From the NCBI GenBank assembly GCA_026692905.1, contig JAPLNL010000063.1, forward strand, positions 1-53,717: a stretch of 53,717 nt of DNA, in the 5' to 3' direction. Under the pieces are notes generated by a model that was given only the letters and a program-made list of their open reading frames with translations, did not search any database and had not been told where the DNA came from. This document shows, in pieces, positions 28,165 to 36,370 of this stretch (positions are counted from its first letter, which is position 1; each line of letters opens with the position of its first letter). Source of the stretch: Planctomycetota bacterium (GTDB lineage: Bacteria; Planctomycetota; Planctomycetia; Pirellulales; Pirellulaceae). A program made the position numbers and the translations under genes.

Positions 28165-28710
28165 TGTGGGACAGGTTAATTTGCGACTCATCGTCTAAAA
28201 TGTAGAGGTGCTTCATTTCTAGAGAATTGTGCTTCCAAATAGCCTGTGAGGTCCAACTTTCGTAAGACGCTTGCCGCCAATCGGCTATGTCCACAGTGTG
28301 GGTGGGAAGCTTGCGGCCTAGGGAATAGGCTAGGTTGCTGGCTAGGCCGATCCTGCAGGAGTACGACGCTTTCAAAGTTGATGAGCTAGCCGTGAATCCA
28401 GCGCTCCAACCTGTGGAAATCAAAGAAGAGTGTCGGAAAGAATCGGACGCTTCATAACGCTGAGGTAGGATGTTCCAATCCCGTTCGAAAGGTTTGACGA
28501 GTGGTAGCGAACGAAGTCGAGCGAGCGCGCGGGGGAGAGCCTTAGGGTGCTTGTCGGAGCAGGTTCGACCGGAAACACGCCAACGTTGAATTGGCCAAAG
28601 CCCGGTCGTGAAAAAGCGTTTCTTGCGGTGCCGTTGTTGAAAGGGGTCAGTCTCATCCACAGATCGCGAGCCGGCTAAGTTTTCAAGCTCGGTTTTACCG
28701 ATACACGGTT
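28165..28710. other. Region without a convincing gene
   Basis: Overlapping minus-strand ORFs exist, but they lack family features, signal peptides or ribosome-binding sites, and the two frames compete. It may be decayed gene or repeat DNA between inverted copy E and copy A. Confidence 0.5.
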
Positions 28711-28854
28711 ACGGCGAACTCGCTACGGTTTGACACGCCGGTGCGGCCGTGTTCACGCGGCTCCAAGCCAATCATTCACTTCCGAGTAGCTCGACTGCCC
28801 ATTCAACCAACCAGATTGGGTACATTAAGAATGTGTTTACCGGCGGCTCGCCGG
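28711..28854 (+). repeat. Intergenic element, copy A
   Basis: Begins cggcgaactcgctacggttt and contains gacacgccgg, attcacttcc, gcccattcaaccaacc and gggtacatt, and ends with the hairpin ccggcg-gct-cgccgg (28840-28854). It shares order and spacing with copies B and C. It lies 98 nt before the next gene. Confidence 0.75.
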
Positions 28855-28952
28855 AAAACTACCAGTTCTGTCGAAAAGAAAGGAAGTCATTGCTGAATCC
28901 ATACGATTGTTCACGCTCGACGCTTGCAACCACCCCAAGGCCCGACGCGACC

Positions 28953-29288
28953 ATGCTTGTACCCCGGACATCTTTTTCGTTGGTCGTTGGGGTCACGGTA
29001 ACTGGGGCCTTGCTTACTGGCGTACTAATACTGCTTCAGTGGTTCGTGCTCGACTGGGTCAGTGTTCGAGTACTTCGATATCCTGAAGATTTAGGGAAAT
29101 ACGATTGGGCGTTTATTGGTTCACTAATCTTACCTCTCTTATTGCTTTCCGTCTTCAGTTGGATATCGCCGAGGCTTTGGACACTGAAACGCATTGTCGC
29201 AATGACGATTGTTGGATGGATTATCGCTGTCGTCTTGATTGCCACAATCGGCATTGGGTACCATTTCTGGATCGGAGGAACTTTGTAA
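28953..29288 (+). CDS. Small membrane protein
   Basis: A 111-residue protein with three predicted TM helices (about 10-32, 48-70 and 80-103), ending YHFWIGGTL. No family recognised. The ATG at 28953 was chosen as the first that precedes the hydrophobic region. The stop is 2 nt from the start of the next membrane-protein gene, so the two are probably translated together and may form a pair. Confidence 0.6.
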   Translation: MLVPRTSFSLVVGVTVTGALLTGVLILLQWFVLDWVSVRVLRYPEDLGKYDWAFIGSLILPLLLLSVFSWISPRLWTLKRIVAMTIVGWIIAVVLIATIGIGYHFWIGGTL

Positions 29289-29290
29289 CG

Positions 29291-29677
29291 ATGGAATCGA
29301 GCCACAAGCCCAAGTCTGACACAAAGAAATCCGGCAGAAACCCTGAATCACCGGCAAACCTGCCTAGTGTGCCGGAATCCAGAACCAACGGGCCCTACTA
29401 TTCGCCTGAATACAACGCAGCGTTTAAGACGGCGCTTTTGAATCAAACAGCGCTCGCGGTTATAACCTTGCTCGTTCTGGATTTCGGCCAAACCCATCGT
29501 GCATTCTGGATTGCGTTTCTTTGCCAATGGGCGATGGTCTGGATCATACTATTCCGACGTGCAATGCACCCCTCGTGGTTTGACCTAACACTCGTACGTT
29601 ACGGAATCGTTCCGCTACTGTTCATTGTTGCGATCGCAGGGCCTTGGTTCCTACATCTGCTCGGCGTGAGAACTTAA
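29291..29677 (+). CDS. Small membrane protein with polar N-terminal tail
   Basis: A 128-residue protein: a Ser/Pro/Lys-rich cytosolic tail (1-45), then hydrophobic segments at about 52-68, 70-86 and 101-122. No family recognised. The start at 29291 follows the previous stop by 2 nt. The pair resembles small-membrane-protein cassettes found in integron-like arrays, which is an inference from position only. Confidence 0.6.
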   Translation: MESSHKPKSDTKKSGRNPESPANLPSVPESRTNGPYYSPEYNAAFKTALLNQTALAVITLLVLDFGQTHRAFWIAFLCQWAMVWIILFRRAMHPSWFDLTLVRYGIVPLLFIVAIAGPWFLHLLGVRT

Positions 29678-29722
29678 GACGCGACGAACAACACGGTCTT
29701 TTGAAATTGGGATGTTACGGCA

Positions 29723-29941
29723 ATGAGCAAGACGATTCACGCTGTGTTCGAGAACGGTGTTTTTCGCCCGGTGGAATCTGTGGATCTACCGGAAAAGGCC
29801 GAGGTCGAATTTGAACCTAGACTGGTTGCAAAAAATGAAGGGTGGCCAGCGGGCTATTTTCAGCAGACTGCGGGCGCATTCGCGGGCGAAATCTTTGAGC
29901 GCCCAAATCAAGGCAAATTACCAGACCGGGACCAATGGTAA
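29723..29941 (+). CDS. AF2212/DUF104-like antitoxin
   Basis: A 72-residue protein whose start MSKTIHAVFENGVFRPVESVDLPEKAEVEFEP is the DUF104 (AF2212-like) signature of small VapB-type antitoxins. The stop codon overlaps the start of a PIN-toxin remnant (TAATG), the usual toxin-antitoxin coupling. With the toxin destroyed, the antitoxin is now an orphan. Confidence 0.8.
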   Translation: MSKTIHAVFENGVFRPVESVDLPEKAEVEFEPRLVAKNEGWPAGYFQQTAGAFAGEIFERPNQGKLPDRDQW

Positions 29942-30012
29942 TGCAGTACTTGCTCGATACGAACGCCTGGATCGTGAACTGCGGAGCAGTGTCATTTGAT
30001 AGCCACGGATGA
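29941..30012 (+). pseudogene. PIN-domain (VapC-like) toxin, only first ~15 codons left
   Basis: The ATG overlaps the antitoxin stop. MQYLLDTNAWIV is the classic start of a PIN toxin, with the first catalytic Asp. At about codon 18 the frame runs into a palindromic repeat (from about 30001) and stops at TGA inside the hairpin. The other acidic residues of the nuclease are absent. Confidence 0.72.
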
Positions 30013-30090
30013 AATCCGTGGAACGTATAACACCAACTCGGCGAGAGTCGCGTAGCGACGGCATTCCCACATAATGCGTAAGGAACACGC
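30001..30090. repeat. Two-hairpin dispersed repeat that truncates the toxin gene
   Basis: Hairpin 1: ccacggat-gaa-atccgtgg (30003-30021). Hairpin 2: gtcgc-gta-gcgac (30047-30059). This combination looks like a compact dispersed element. It replaces the rest of the VapC-like gene. The following stretch to 30300 has no recognisable gene. Confidence 0.65.
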
Positions 30091-30303
30091 CAAACAACAT
30101 CAAATGGAACGAATGGACCATCTCATTTAGGCATCACCGACAGAGGATGGTGCGATAGATGGCCGCTCACGCCGAATATCCCAACGAAATCCGGCCAAGT
30201 GCATTCCATACAAACAGAAAACGGCAAGCAAAAAACCTGGGGGCTACTCTCTCGAAAGAAAGCTTGGATCAGGGACGCAACAAACATAGGTAAGTTCGCC
30301 TAA

Positions 30304-30458
30304 CCGCCAACTCGCTCCGGTTTGTCACGCGTTTGACACGCCGGAGCGTCGATGTTTACTCGGCTTTCGTCCAAACATTCACTTCCAGTTGCTCGCCTGC
30401 CCATTCAGCCAGCCCAAGATGGGGTACATTTAGAGTGAATTTGCTGGCGCCGCGCCGG
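30304..30458 (+). repeat. Intergenic element, copy B
   Basis: Contains cgccaactcgctccggtttg, gtttgacacgccggagcgtc (the 8-bp stem cgctccgg/ccggagcg), aaacattcacttcc, gcccattcagccagcc, ggggtacattt and the terminal GC hairpin near 30444-30458. It ends 35 nt before the next start codon. Confidence 0.8.
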
Positions 30459-30493
30459 AGACTTATTAATTATTTGCTACGGGGAGATCGCCG

Positions 30494-31105
30494 ATGCGAC
30501 AACGGAGATTGAATCGAGTCGCCATCGCACTTGGCGTCACCTTTACGTTGGCTTGGGTTGCAGTTGCCCAACAGAAACCGATAGAGGTGCCGAAGCCGTC
30601 GGCTGTCTCAATACCAGCAAGACCCGAAGGCAAATACGAATTCGTCTCTTCAATGGTACAGGAAGAGCACGCTGATGGAATTCGGGAAAGAATTCCATTT
30701 GAATACATCGAATTGAAACAGTGGGGACAATTTGATCCTTTTACCCACCAACCAGGCGGCACTGAGTATCGGATTTTGCTTTGGCGGGACGGCAAGGCAG
30801 AGTACGAAGGAACTACAGGCGTAAAAATGATAGGACTACACCGAGGCAAAATCGGGATTGAAGAATATGGTAAGCTGGCACTATTGCTTGAGTTGTTTAA
30901 ATTTGATTCCGAAAAATGCGATGTTGGTTTTGAGGTGATGGTTTCTCACCCGGTGGTTGCCGCAATCAACGTCGGTTTTGACAAAAAAGACCCCATGACA
31001 AGACGAAATGCAAATGGGTTCGGCGACTATCGATTTTGGTTAATACAGTCTGCGATCGAGAATGTGGCCAATACAGTCACTTGGAAACCCGACGGAAGCA
31101 AATAA
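30494..31105 (+). CDS. Exported protein of unknown function
   Basis: A 203-residue protein with a signal peptide (RVAIALGVTFTLAWVAVAQ), a Pro-rich linker and a compact mixed alpha/beta region (KYEFVSSMVQEEHADG, YRILLWRDGKAEYEGTTG, KLALLLELFKFD, FWLIQSAIENVANTVTW). No catalytic motif or family recognised. A GGGGAGA ribosome-binding site lies in front of the ATG. It is delimited by copies B and C of the intergenic element. Confidence 0.72.
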   Translation: MRQRRLNRVAIALGVTFTLAWVAVAQQKPIEVPKPSAVSIPARPEGKYEFVSSMVQEEHADGIRERIPFEYIELKQWGQFDPFTHQPGGTEYRILLWRDGKAEYEGTTGVKMIGLHRGKIGIEEYGKLALLLELFKFDSEKCDVGFEVMVSHPVVAAINVGFDKKDPMTRRNANGFGDYRFWLIQSAIENVANTVTWKPDGSK

Positions 31106-31272
31106 ATCGGGTAAGCATTCCCGTTACCGGGCACCCTCCCACACCATCGTCCAACTCGCTCCGGTTTGACACGCGTTTGACACGCCGGAGCGTCAATGTG
31201 TGCATAGCTCCCCGCCAAACAGTCAATTCCAAGTGACTCCCCTGCCCATTCAACTAGGCAGATGCGGTACAT
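31106..31272 (+). repeat. Intergenic element, copy C
   Basis: Starts at the base after the preceding stop codon with atcgggtaagcattcccgtt and accgggcaccctcccaca. It continues gtccaactcgctccggtttg, gacacgccggagcgtc, gcccattcaactaggc and gcggtacat, then switches abruptly into hydrolase coding sequence at 31273. The terminal GC hairpin of copies A, B and E is missing. Confidence 0.8.
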
Positions 31273-31776
31273 TTCGACTACCGAGGATACGGACGAAGCG
31301 AAGGTACGCCAACCGTTGAAGGCGTAATGAAGGATGCCGCGGCTGCTCGTGCAAAGCTATGCGAACTCGCAAATATCAAAGATTCGGAAATGCTTTTGAT
31401 GGGTGAATCTCTTGGTGGTGCAATCGTCGTTCAATTGGCGGCCGACTCGCCTCCGCGAGGCCTGATCCTTCAAAGCACTTTCTCGTCTCTTCGCGACGTT
31501 GCTGACGTCCACTATCCGAAACTATCGTGGCTAGTTCCTGTAAAGAAACTTGATTCGGTGGCGCAGATTGCGCGTTATCGCGGCCCATTGCTCCAAAGTC
31601 ACGGAAGCGTGGATCAAACGATTCCATTCCCCTCGGGCGAAAAGCTATTCCGGGCGGCGAACGAACCAAAACAATTCATTACAATTGATCATGCTGATCA
31701 CAACAATTGGCTCACCGACGCGTACCTAAAACAACTTGAAGGATTCGTCACACGCGTTGCCGCTGCCAAGAAATGA
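31273..31776 (+). pseudogene. Alpha/beta hydrolase lacking its N-terminal part
   Basis: In-frame coding sequence starts at 31273 with FDYRGYGRSEGTPTVEGV, a typical alpha/beta-hydrolase segment, directly at the end of repeat copy C. An internal ATG at 31327 would give 149 residues with the nucleophile elbow MGESLGGA, LILQSTFSSL, LLQSHGSVDQTIPF (acid) and IDHADHNN (His). The first ~80-100 residues of the family, with the oxyanion strand, are missing. The triad is present, but a correctly folded enzyme is unlikely. Confidence 0.7.
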
Positions 31777-31782
31777 CCAATG

Positions 31783-31866
31783 AAATCGGGTATGGATGCC
31801 CGTTGCCGGGCACCCTTTCCCACAACTGCCCAACTCGCTCCGGTTTGACACGCCGGTGCGTCGAGG
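31783..31866 (+). repeat. Intergenic element, copy D (5' part)
   Basis: Starts 6 nt after the hydrolase stop: aaatcgggtatggatgcccg (perfect hairpin tgcccg-ttgc-cgggca), then gcccaactcgctccggtttg and acacgccggtgcgtcgag. The 3' half of the element is absent. Confidence 0.78.
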
Positions 31867-31960
31867 GTCCTAGGTTTTGGCGATTCGTGCGGCAGCCTAA
31901 GACCTTCGATCCAAGATCTGACGAAACTCAGGAAATCGCTTGAACAAGAACTTAGGGACT

Positions 31961-32404
31961 TCACTTGTGAACTACTTCTTCAAAACCCTCAGATTGATAA
32001 CGAAGCACGCAGTAAATCTGCTTCCAAGCAGCCCGCTGGTCTTCCCAGTGGAGCATGGCTGCGATCGGTCGCAGTCGCTTTTCGTGGATCTCGGGCTTGC
32101 CCTTGGTGGCCGGCAGGTTGAGTAGGAGTTCTTGAATGTCCGGCGCGAGTTGGTTGAGAGCCATTATCTGGCTCATTCGTGGCTGCGTCACGTGTCCACA
32201 CCGAGCTAACTCGATCATGTCTGACGCCTCGCCGGTTCGAATCATCTCGTTGAAGCGAATCGCCAGTGCCATCAGCTTGGAGATGCGAGGTACTTTACTC
32301 GTTGGTCTTGGGCGAGGGGGTTCAGCGTTGGGATCGATTGGACGAATCGCAATGCGTCCTCGTGAAGCGATGCTAACATTCATTTTGCGTTTGATAGTGA
32401 CCAT
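31961..32404 (-). CDS. Recombinase-associated helix-turn-helix protein
   Basis: A 147-residue basic protein. The region MALAIRFNEMIRTGEASDMIELARCGHVTQPRMSQIMALNQLAPDIQELLLNLP is a helix-turn-helix of the kind encoded directly downstream of large serine recombinases in planctomycetes and other bacteria. Its ATG overlaps the recombinase stop (TAATG), so the two are translationally coupled. Probably DNA-binding and accessory to recombination; role inferred from context. Confidence 0.65.
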   Translation of the reverse strand: MVTIKRKMNVSIASRGRIAIRPIDPNAEPPRPRPTSKVPRISKLMALAIRFNEMIRTGEASDMIELARCGHVTQPRMSQIMALNQLAPDIQELLLNLPATKGKPEIHEKRLRPIAAMLHWEDQRAAWKQIYCVLRYQSEGFEEVVHK

Positions 32405-33126
32405 TAAACCTCCTCAGCTTGTTGTTCAAGCGACTCGATGCCGCTTGCGTGGAATGAAATTGCAAGCGTGCAGTCGCTTTGATCGAACTCGACCTTCGAC
32501 ACCAGCAGCGCTAACAGTTGCGATTTTTCTCGCGTAGTCAGTGCGTCCCAGATGCGATCGAAGTCAATGAATGCTTCCTGGATCTCGTCAGTCGTTAGCT
32601 GTTGCTTATCAAGATCCAACAGTTGGCGGTTTACCTTGGCCAGTTCGTGCTCTGCCTTCTCGATTCGCTCCTGTATGTCGACGATGCGATGAGTAATCAA
32701 GTTATTTGGCTTTTGATCTAGAGCCAGTTCACGAATCTCGCCATGGTCGCGGGTTAGTTGCCGCGTGAGTTGAACGCGATGCGATTCAAGCTCCAATCGA
32801 CCTTGTTGAGTGGCAACCATCGCTTGGTGAATAATTTCATCTCGGAGCTTGATGTCTCGGGAGATGTCTCGCACTTGATCAACTACAGCAGCTTCGATCT
32901 CGCCCGCTGGGAGCGACGGATGCCTACACGATTGAAGGCGACTGATCTTCCTTTCATAAACTTGAGAACGAAACAATCTCCTGTTCCCATCTTGTACATG
33001 TGGACAGTACGTCCGGATTTGTTGGCCTGTTATCGATCGTCTTGCCTGCTCTTGCACGGTCCGCTTCGAGCATTGCCGACAAGCACAGGTTGCGGCATCG
33101 ACGGAGTACCCCACCCGGAGCGTCAA
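32404..33126 (-). pseudogene. Large serine recombinase, C-terminal remnant
   Basis: Only the 3' part of a large serine recombinase remains: HPSLPAGEIEAAVVDQVRDI, the long coiled-coil stretch (ESHRVQLTRQLTRD...IVDIQERIEKAEHELAKVNRQLLDL), IWDALTTREKSQLLALLVSKVEFD and CTLAISFHASGIESL. Upstream of the first motif the reading frame shifts: Zn-ribbon-like Cys residues occur in more than one frame. The catalytic resolvase domain is absent, so it cannot recombine DNA. Confidence 0.78.
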
Positions 33127-33188
33127 GCAGCATCACTCGCGCATTGGGAAAAAGGGCGAGGCAAAAGCGGGGTAGTGTTTAGGTGGAC

Positions 33189-33420
33189 TAAGTAGTCCTT
33201 TGGGGGCACTGGCTGCGGATTCACGTCGGGCAGGCGGTCTATCACCCGGACTCACTGCGATATTCCGCGGAGTTCAACCGCTCGGCGAATCTCGGCATCG
33301 CCTTCGCTCCGCATCATCTTTACCGTTGGCAAGAGGAAATTCCGAAGCTTATCCGCGACCTCGGCGCGAAGCAGATCCGAGCGACGTGTTCCGATTTACC
33401 AAAAGAAGTAGGTTGGTAGA
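33189..33420 (+). pseudogene. Coding-like fragment without start codon
   Basis: A plus-strand frame from just after a TAA at 33186-33188 to a TAG at 33418-33420 reads like real protein (QAVYHPDSLRYSAEFNRSA, LGIAFAPHHLYRWQEEIPKL, IRDLGAKQIRAT) but has no start codon. The family is not recognised. The rest of the gap 33127-33642 shows nothing else. Confidence 0.4.
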
Positions 33421-33642
33421 TACTAGGCACATTCCTGGTCACACCGGTAGTTTTAACGAAGCTGTCATCGAAAGGGAAAAAAATCCGTGTTTCGCTCCGT
33501 TCCGTTTCGTTCCTAGACTCTGTGTAGGCGATGAAAATTTGCAAAAAAAACGAGTTGCTACAGTTGCGAAAGCGGCTTTCTTGCGTTAGCTTGATTTCCT
33601 TGGCCTGAAACAAACGTTTTTTATTCAGCGAATAGGCTCGTA

Positions 33643-34494
33643 ATGTACCGAATAATTAAGGAAGTGATTCAAGCTGTTTCAGTTTTCGTTTGTCTTTCAC
33701 CTTTATCGTGGGGATTAGATAATCCAACCGGTAGTGGCACATCATCTGATCCGTATGTGTACTTCTATTTTGATGGGCCTAACAACGTCACCAAAACGAG
33801 ATGGCAAGATATTCAAATTGAAGAACCCGTTGTAGTAGGTGACGCAGTATGTTATGAATATCTTATCGAGCAATTGGATGAGATATTGGTTCAGGATTTG
33901 GCTGGTGATTATATCCGCAGGTTTGAGGTGCATAATTTTTACAAACAAATTAGCGTTTGGGTCCCGGGTCGCCAGACTGGTGGTCATATAACTGAAGATT
34001 GGGATCAAATTAAAGGATCAATCAAATCAGGGGTTTATCGTGAAGATCTCGATTTGCGATCATCGCAATCGACGATGACTTGTAATACTTATGGAAGTTT
34101 GGGGCAAGTGAAAGGGGAGGGAAGCTGGATTAAACACATTGGGCTGGCTGCCGCACCAACATTAGTCTTCAATTTGTCTGAGGTGAAATTTAATTTTGAT
34201 TTCGATTATTTCGGGGCAGACAATGGCTTTTGGGATCTAGACCTCCTTGCGATTGATCGCAACTCAAGCAGCACGGACCTTTGTGATCACTATACGGGCG
34301 ATCTTTGTGGAGACTTGGGGGTCGTTCCGTGCCCCCCCGAAAAGCAGAATCATGATGCGGACCTAAGTATTGTACTTGGATGGCGCCCAACCGACTACTT
34401 GGACTTAGTCTACAACTTTTCATCTCCGCTTCCGATTTACGTGCCAGAGTGGAGTGAGGAGTACTTAAGAGAATTTATGGATGAGGATGAGTGA
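33643..34494 (+). CDS. Exported acidic protein of unknown function
   Basis: A 283-residue protein with a signal peptide (AVSVFVCLSPLSWG), then a beta-rich, acidic region with many aromatic residues. Several Cys residues (at TCNTYG, LCDHYTGDLCGD and VPCPP) may form disulfides, fitting an exported location. The C-terminus is strongly acidic (EFMDEDE). No family recognised. AT-richer than its neighbours. Confidence 0.7.
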   Translation: MYRIIKEVIQAVSVFVCLSPLSWGLDNPTGSGTSSDPYVYFYFDGPNNVTKTRWQDIQIEEPVVVGDAVCYEYLIEQLDEILVQDLAGDYIRRFEVHNFYKQISVWVPGRQTGGHITEDWDQIKGSIKSGVYREDLDLRSSQSTMTCNTYGSLGQVKGEGSWIKHIGLAAAPTLVFNLSEVKFNFDFDYFGADNGFWDLDLLAIDRNSSSTDLCDHYTGDLCGDLGVVPCPPEKQNHDADLSIVLGWRPTDYLDLVYNFSSPLPIYVPEWSEEYLREFMDEDE

Positions 34495-34607
34495 TCGTCA
34501 TATCGTTTGTCCTTCGCTAGAATACTTTTATAGGCATTGAATCGAGCAGGCATGTCAAATACTTAGCCGATTTCAATAGCAGCCACAATCATTCAGGGAG
34601 AACACAC

Positions 34608-35729
34608 ATGATGTATTTGGTTGTTGTTTCCATGATTTCAGGGCTTTGCGCGATAGTTCAGCAGGGGCCAACTTCGGAAGTGGTCTTGCCGAGTTTGAAC
34701 TTATATAATCAAACGGCAAAGCTCTTGAATTCAACAGCGATGCAGCGACAGCTTCAGCTTTCCGAAGAACAAATTGCATTCGTAGAGAGAAGCTTTGAGG
34801 AGCAGAAGAAGGAGATTGCAGACGTCTTTCGAGTGAGGCGAAGCCAAAGGATTTCCCTCAAAGCGAACGACCTATTGAATCAAATTCGGTCGGAAACGAA
34901 TACCAAATATCGATTGATTCTTGAAAAATCACTTTCTGGCTTCCAGATCGAACAGCTCCAGCGAATATCTGTACAAGCTAGGTTTCCTACCGCCGAAAAA
35001 CCCTTTCAAGATCGCGAGGTGTTGAGTTATTGCGGTGCATCAGATAAAGAGCGGGATGATCTGAATAAGCTAATCAAGGACCTCGGTGCTGATTTGTACA
35101 AGCGACTTTCGGTTGCACGCACCAACTCCATTGAGGAGCTCGGGGAATCACTAAGATTGTTGAATCCCACACAGATGAAGGCTTTGGTGAACTTAGTTGG
35201 AAACAAATTTTTTCCGGAGATCGCACTTGAAGAAGATTCTCTGGACGAATCAATTCCCTTTCCGAGTAAAGTTCGGTCGATTTTTTTACTGAACTGTTTG
35301 GTTGATGATCGCGAACTGCAAAAATTTCTCAGATTGTCTGACTCACAAATCAATAAGTTAGTGGAGATTTACGCACATTTTGATCAGAGTCAACGTGAGT
35401 CTAAAGGCCCAACTGGACTTTTCGAGCGATCCTCAAATGAAATGCTCGCGGTTTTGAATCCTACTCAAAAGCAAGGAGTCCTTCGATCCCTAATGTCCTA
35501 TGAATTTGAAAACGACTTTGTATCGGTCTTAGGGGATCCAAAGGTCGTTGCTTATCTTAAGTTGTCGGAGGCGGATGAAAGCGCGCTCAAGCTTTTAGCT
35601 GAAACAGCGGCCGAAAAACTGAAGTCGAAGCGAAGTGAAATTAATAAAGCGTTTTTTGAGCGTTTATGTGAATCGCTTTCGCCAAAGTGCGGAAAAATTA
35701 TGCGATCCCTTTTCGGGGACTGCTGGTAG
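34608..35729 (+). CDS. Exported helical repeat protein of unknown function
   Basis: A 373-residue protein with a signal peptide (residues 1-17) and four copies of a helical module, each with an 'LxLSxxQ...L' helix followed by an 'LNPTQ...L' helix: residues ~48-125, 141-206, 237-304 and 312-370. The clearest matches are LQLSEEQIAFVERSF / LRLSDSQINKLVEIY / LKLSEADESALKLL and LNPTQMKALVNL / LNPTQKQGVLRSL. This pattern is seen in planctomycete periplasmic proteins that recall Spy/LTxxQ-type helical proteins, but identity to that family is not established. AGGGAG lies 7 nt before the ATG. Confidence 0.72.
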   Translation: MMYLVVVSMISGLCAIVQQGPTSEVVLPSLNLYNQTAKLLNSTAMQRQLQLSEEQIAFVERSFEEQKKEIADVFRVRRSQRISLKANDLLNQIRSETNTKYRLILEKSLSGFQIEQLQRISVQARFPTAEKPFQDREVLSYCGASDKERDDLNKLIKDLGADLYKRLSVARTNSIEELGESLRLLNPTQMKALVNLVGNKFFPEIALEEDSLDESIPFPSKVRSIFLLNCLVDDRELQKFLRLSDSQINKLVEIYAHFDQSQRESKGPTGLFERSSNEMLAVLNPTQKQGVLRSLMSYEFENDFVSVLGDPKVVAYLKLSEADESALKLLAETAAEKLKSKRSEINKAFFERLCESLSPKCGKIMRSLFGDCW

Positions 35730-35944
35730 TTCAATGCTGCCGATGGATTGGCAATGGCGGCGCGATTTCCTCGAGGAACGAAGCGGCTGAGGTCGATTAA
35801 CCGGTGGTCAAAGGCCAGTGTCTGGCCGACGTCGAGACGTTCGTCGCGAGCCACGGGAGATGACGACATTGGACACAAGCCAACCGTAGGCAGTAGAATT
35901 AGAATCATTGGCAAGGGTTTATTCGTTTACCCAACGTTTACCTA

Positions 35945-36370
35945 GTGCCAGAAGTGTCGCACGACAATTCAAATCGGTATAGGGACCAACTCTCGTACTG
36001 CCATTGGAAGGATTCCTTGATCAAGCTGCCCGAGCCAACCGTTGCAATGGTGGAATTCTACGAGCTTCGCACACATGAACACATCGATCGCTACGAACTC
36101 ACAATGCAGGTTCCCGTACAAATCGACTCGGCAACGAGTGGTCACACTGTCGGTGAACCGAAGTTCTATTTGAACGAAATCGCTTCAGTCGCAATTTCCC
36201 CGACCGGGGAAATCAGCGTTTCATTTGCACGCAACCTAGATTTCGACGCTAAGGAATGGGAACAAGTATACGACGGGCGCGGTGACTTTGGTAAAATCGG
36301 TTTCGCCGTAAACGCTACGTCAGTCGCAAACTTTCAAAAATACGCTGATGCTTCACGACCATCCAATTGA
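35945..36370 (+). CDS. Unknown protein, first gene of a three-gene operon
   Basis: A 141-residue acidic protein from a GTG start. Mixed alpha/beta with no signal peptide or known motif (e.g. YELTMQVPVQIDSATSGHTVGEPKFYLNEIASVAISPTGEISVSFARNLDF). Its stop overlaps the TTG start of the next gene by 4 nt (TTGA), indicating translational coupling. Function not recognised; the start could also lie further in. Confidence 0.6.
   Translation: MPEVSHDNSNRYRDQLSYCHWKDSLIKLPEPTVAMVEFYELRTHEHIDRYELTMQVPVQIDSATSGHTVGEPKFYLNEIASVAISPTGEISVSFARNLDFDAKEWEQVYDGRGDFGKIGFAVNATSVANFQKYADASRPSN

Noticed and set aside
28133-28660. 175-codon minus-strand ORF
   Set aside because: It runs through repeat copy E and has no recognisable protein features; a second overlapping frame is equally open.
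28711-31866. Copies A-D as canonical attC sites
   Set aside because: Some copies start with a box fitting RYYYAAC (gtccaac, gcccaac), but no matching GTTRRRY box was found at the other end, so only 'cassette-like' is claimed.
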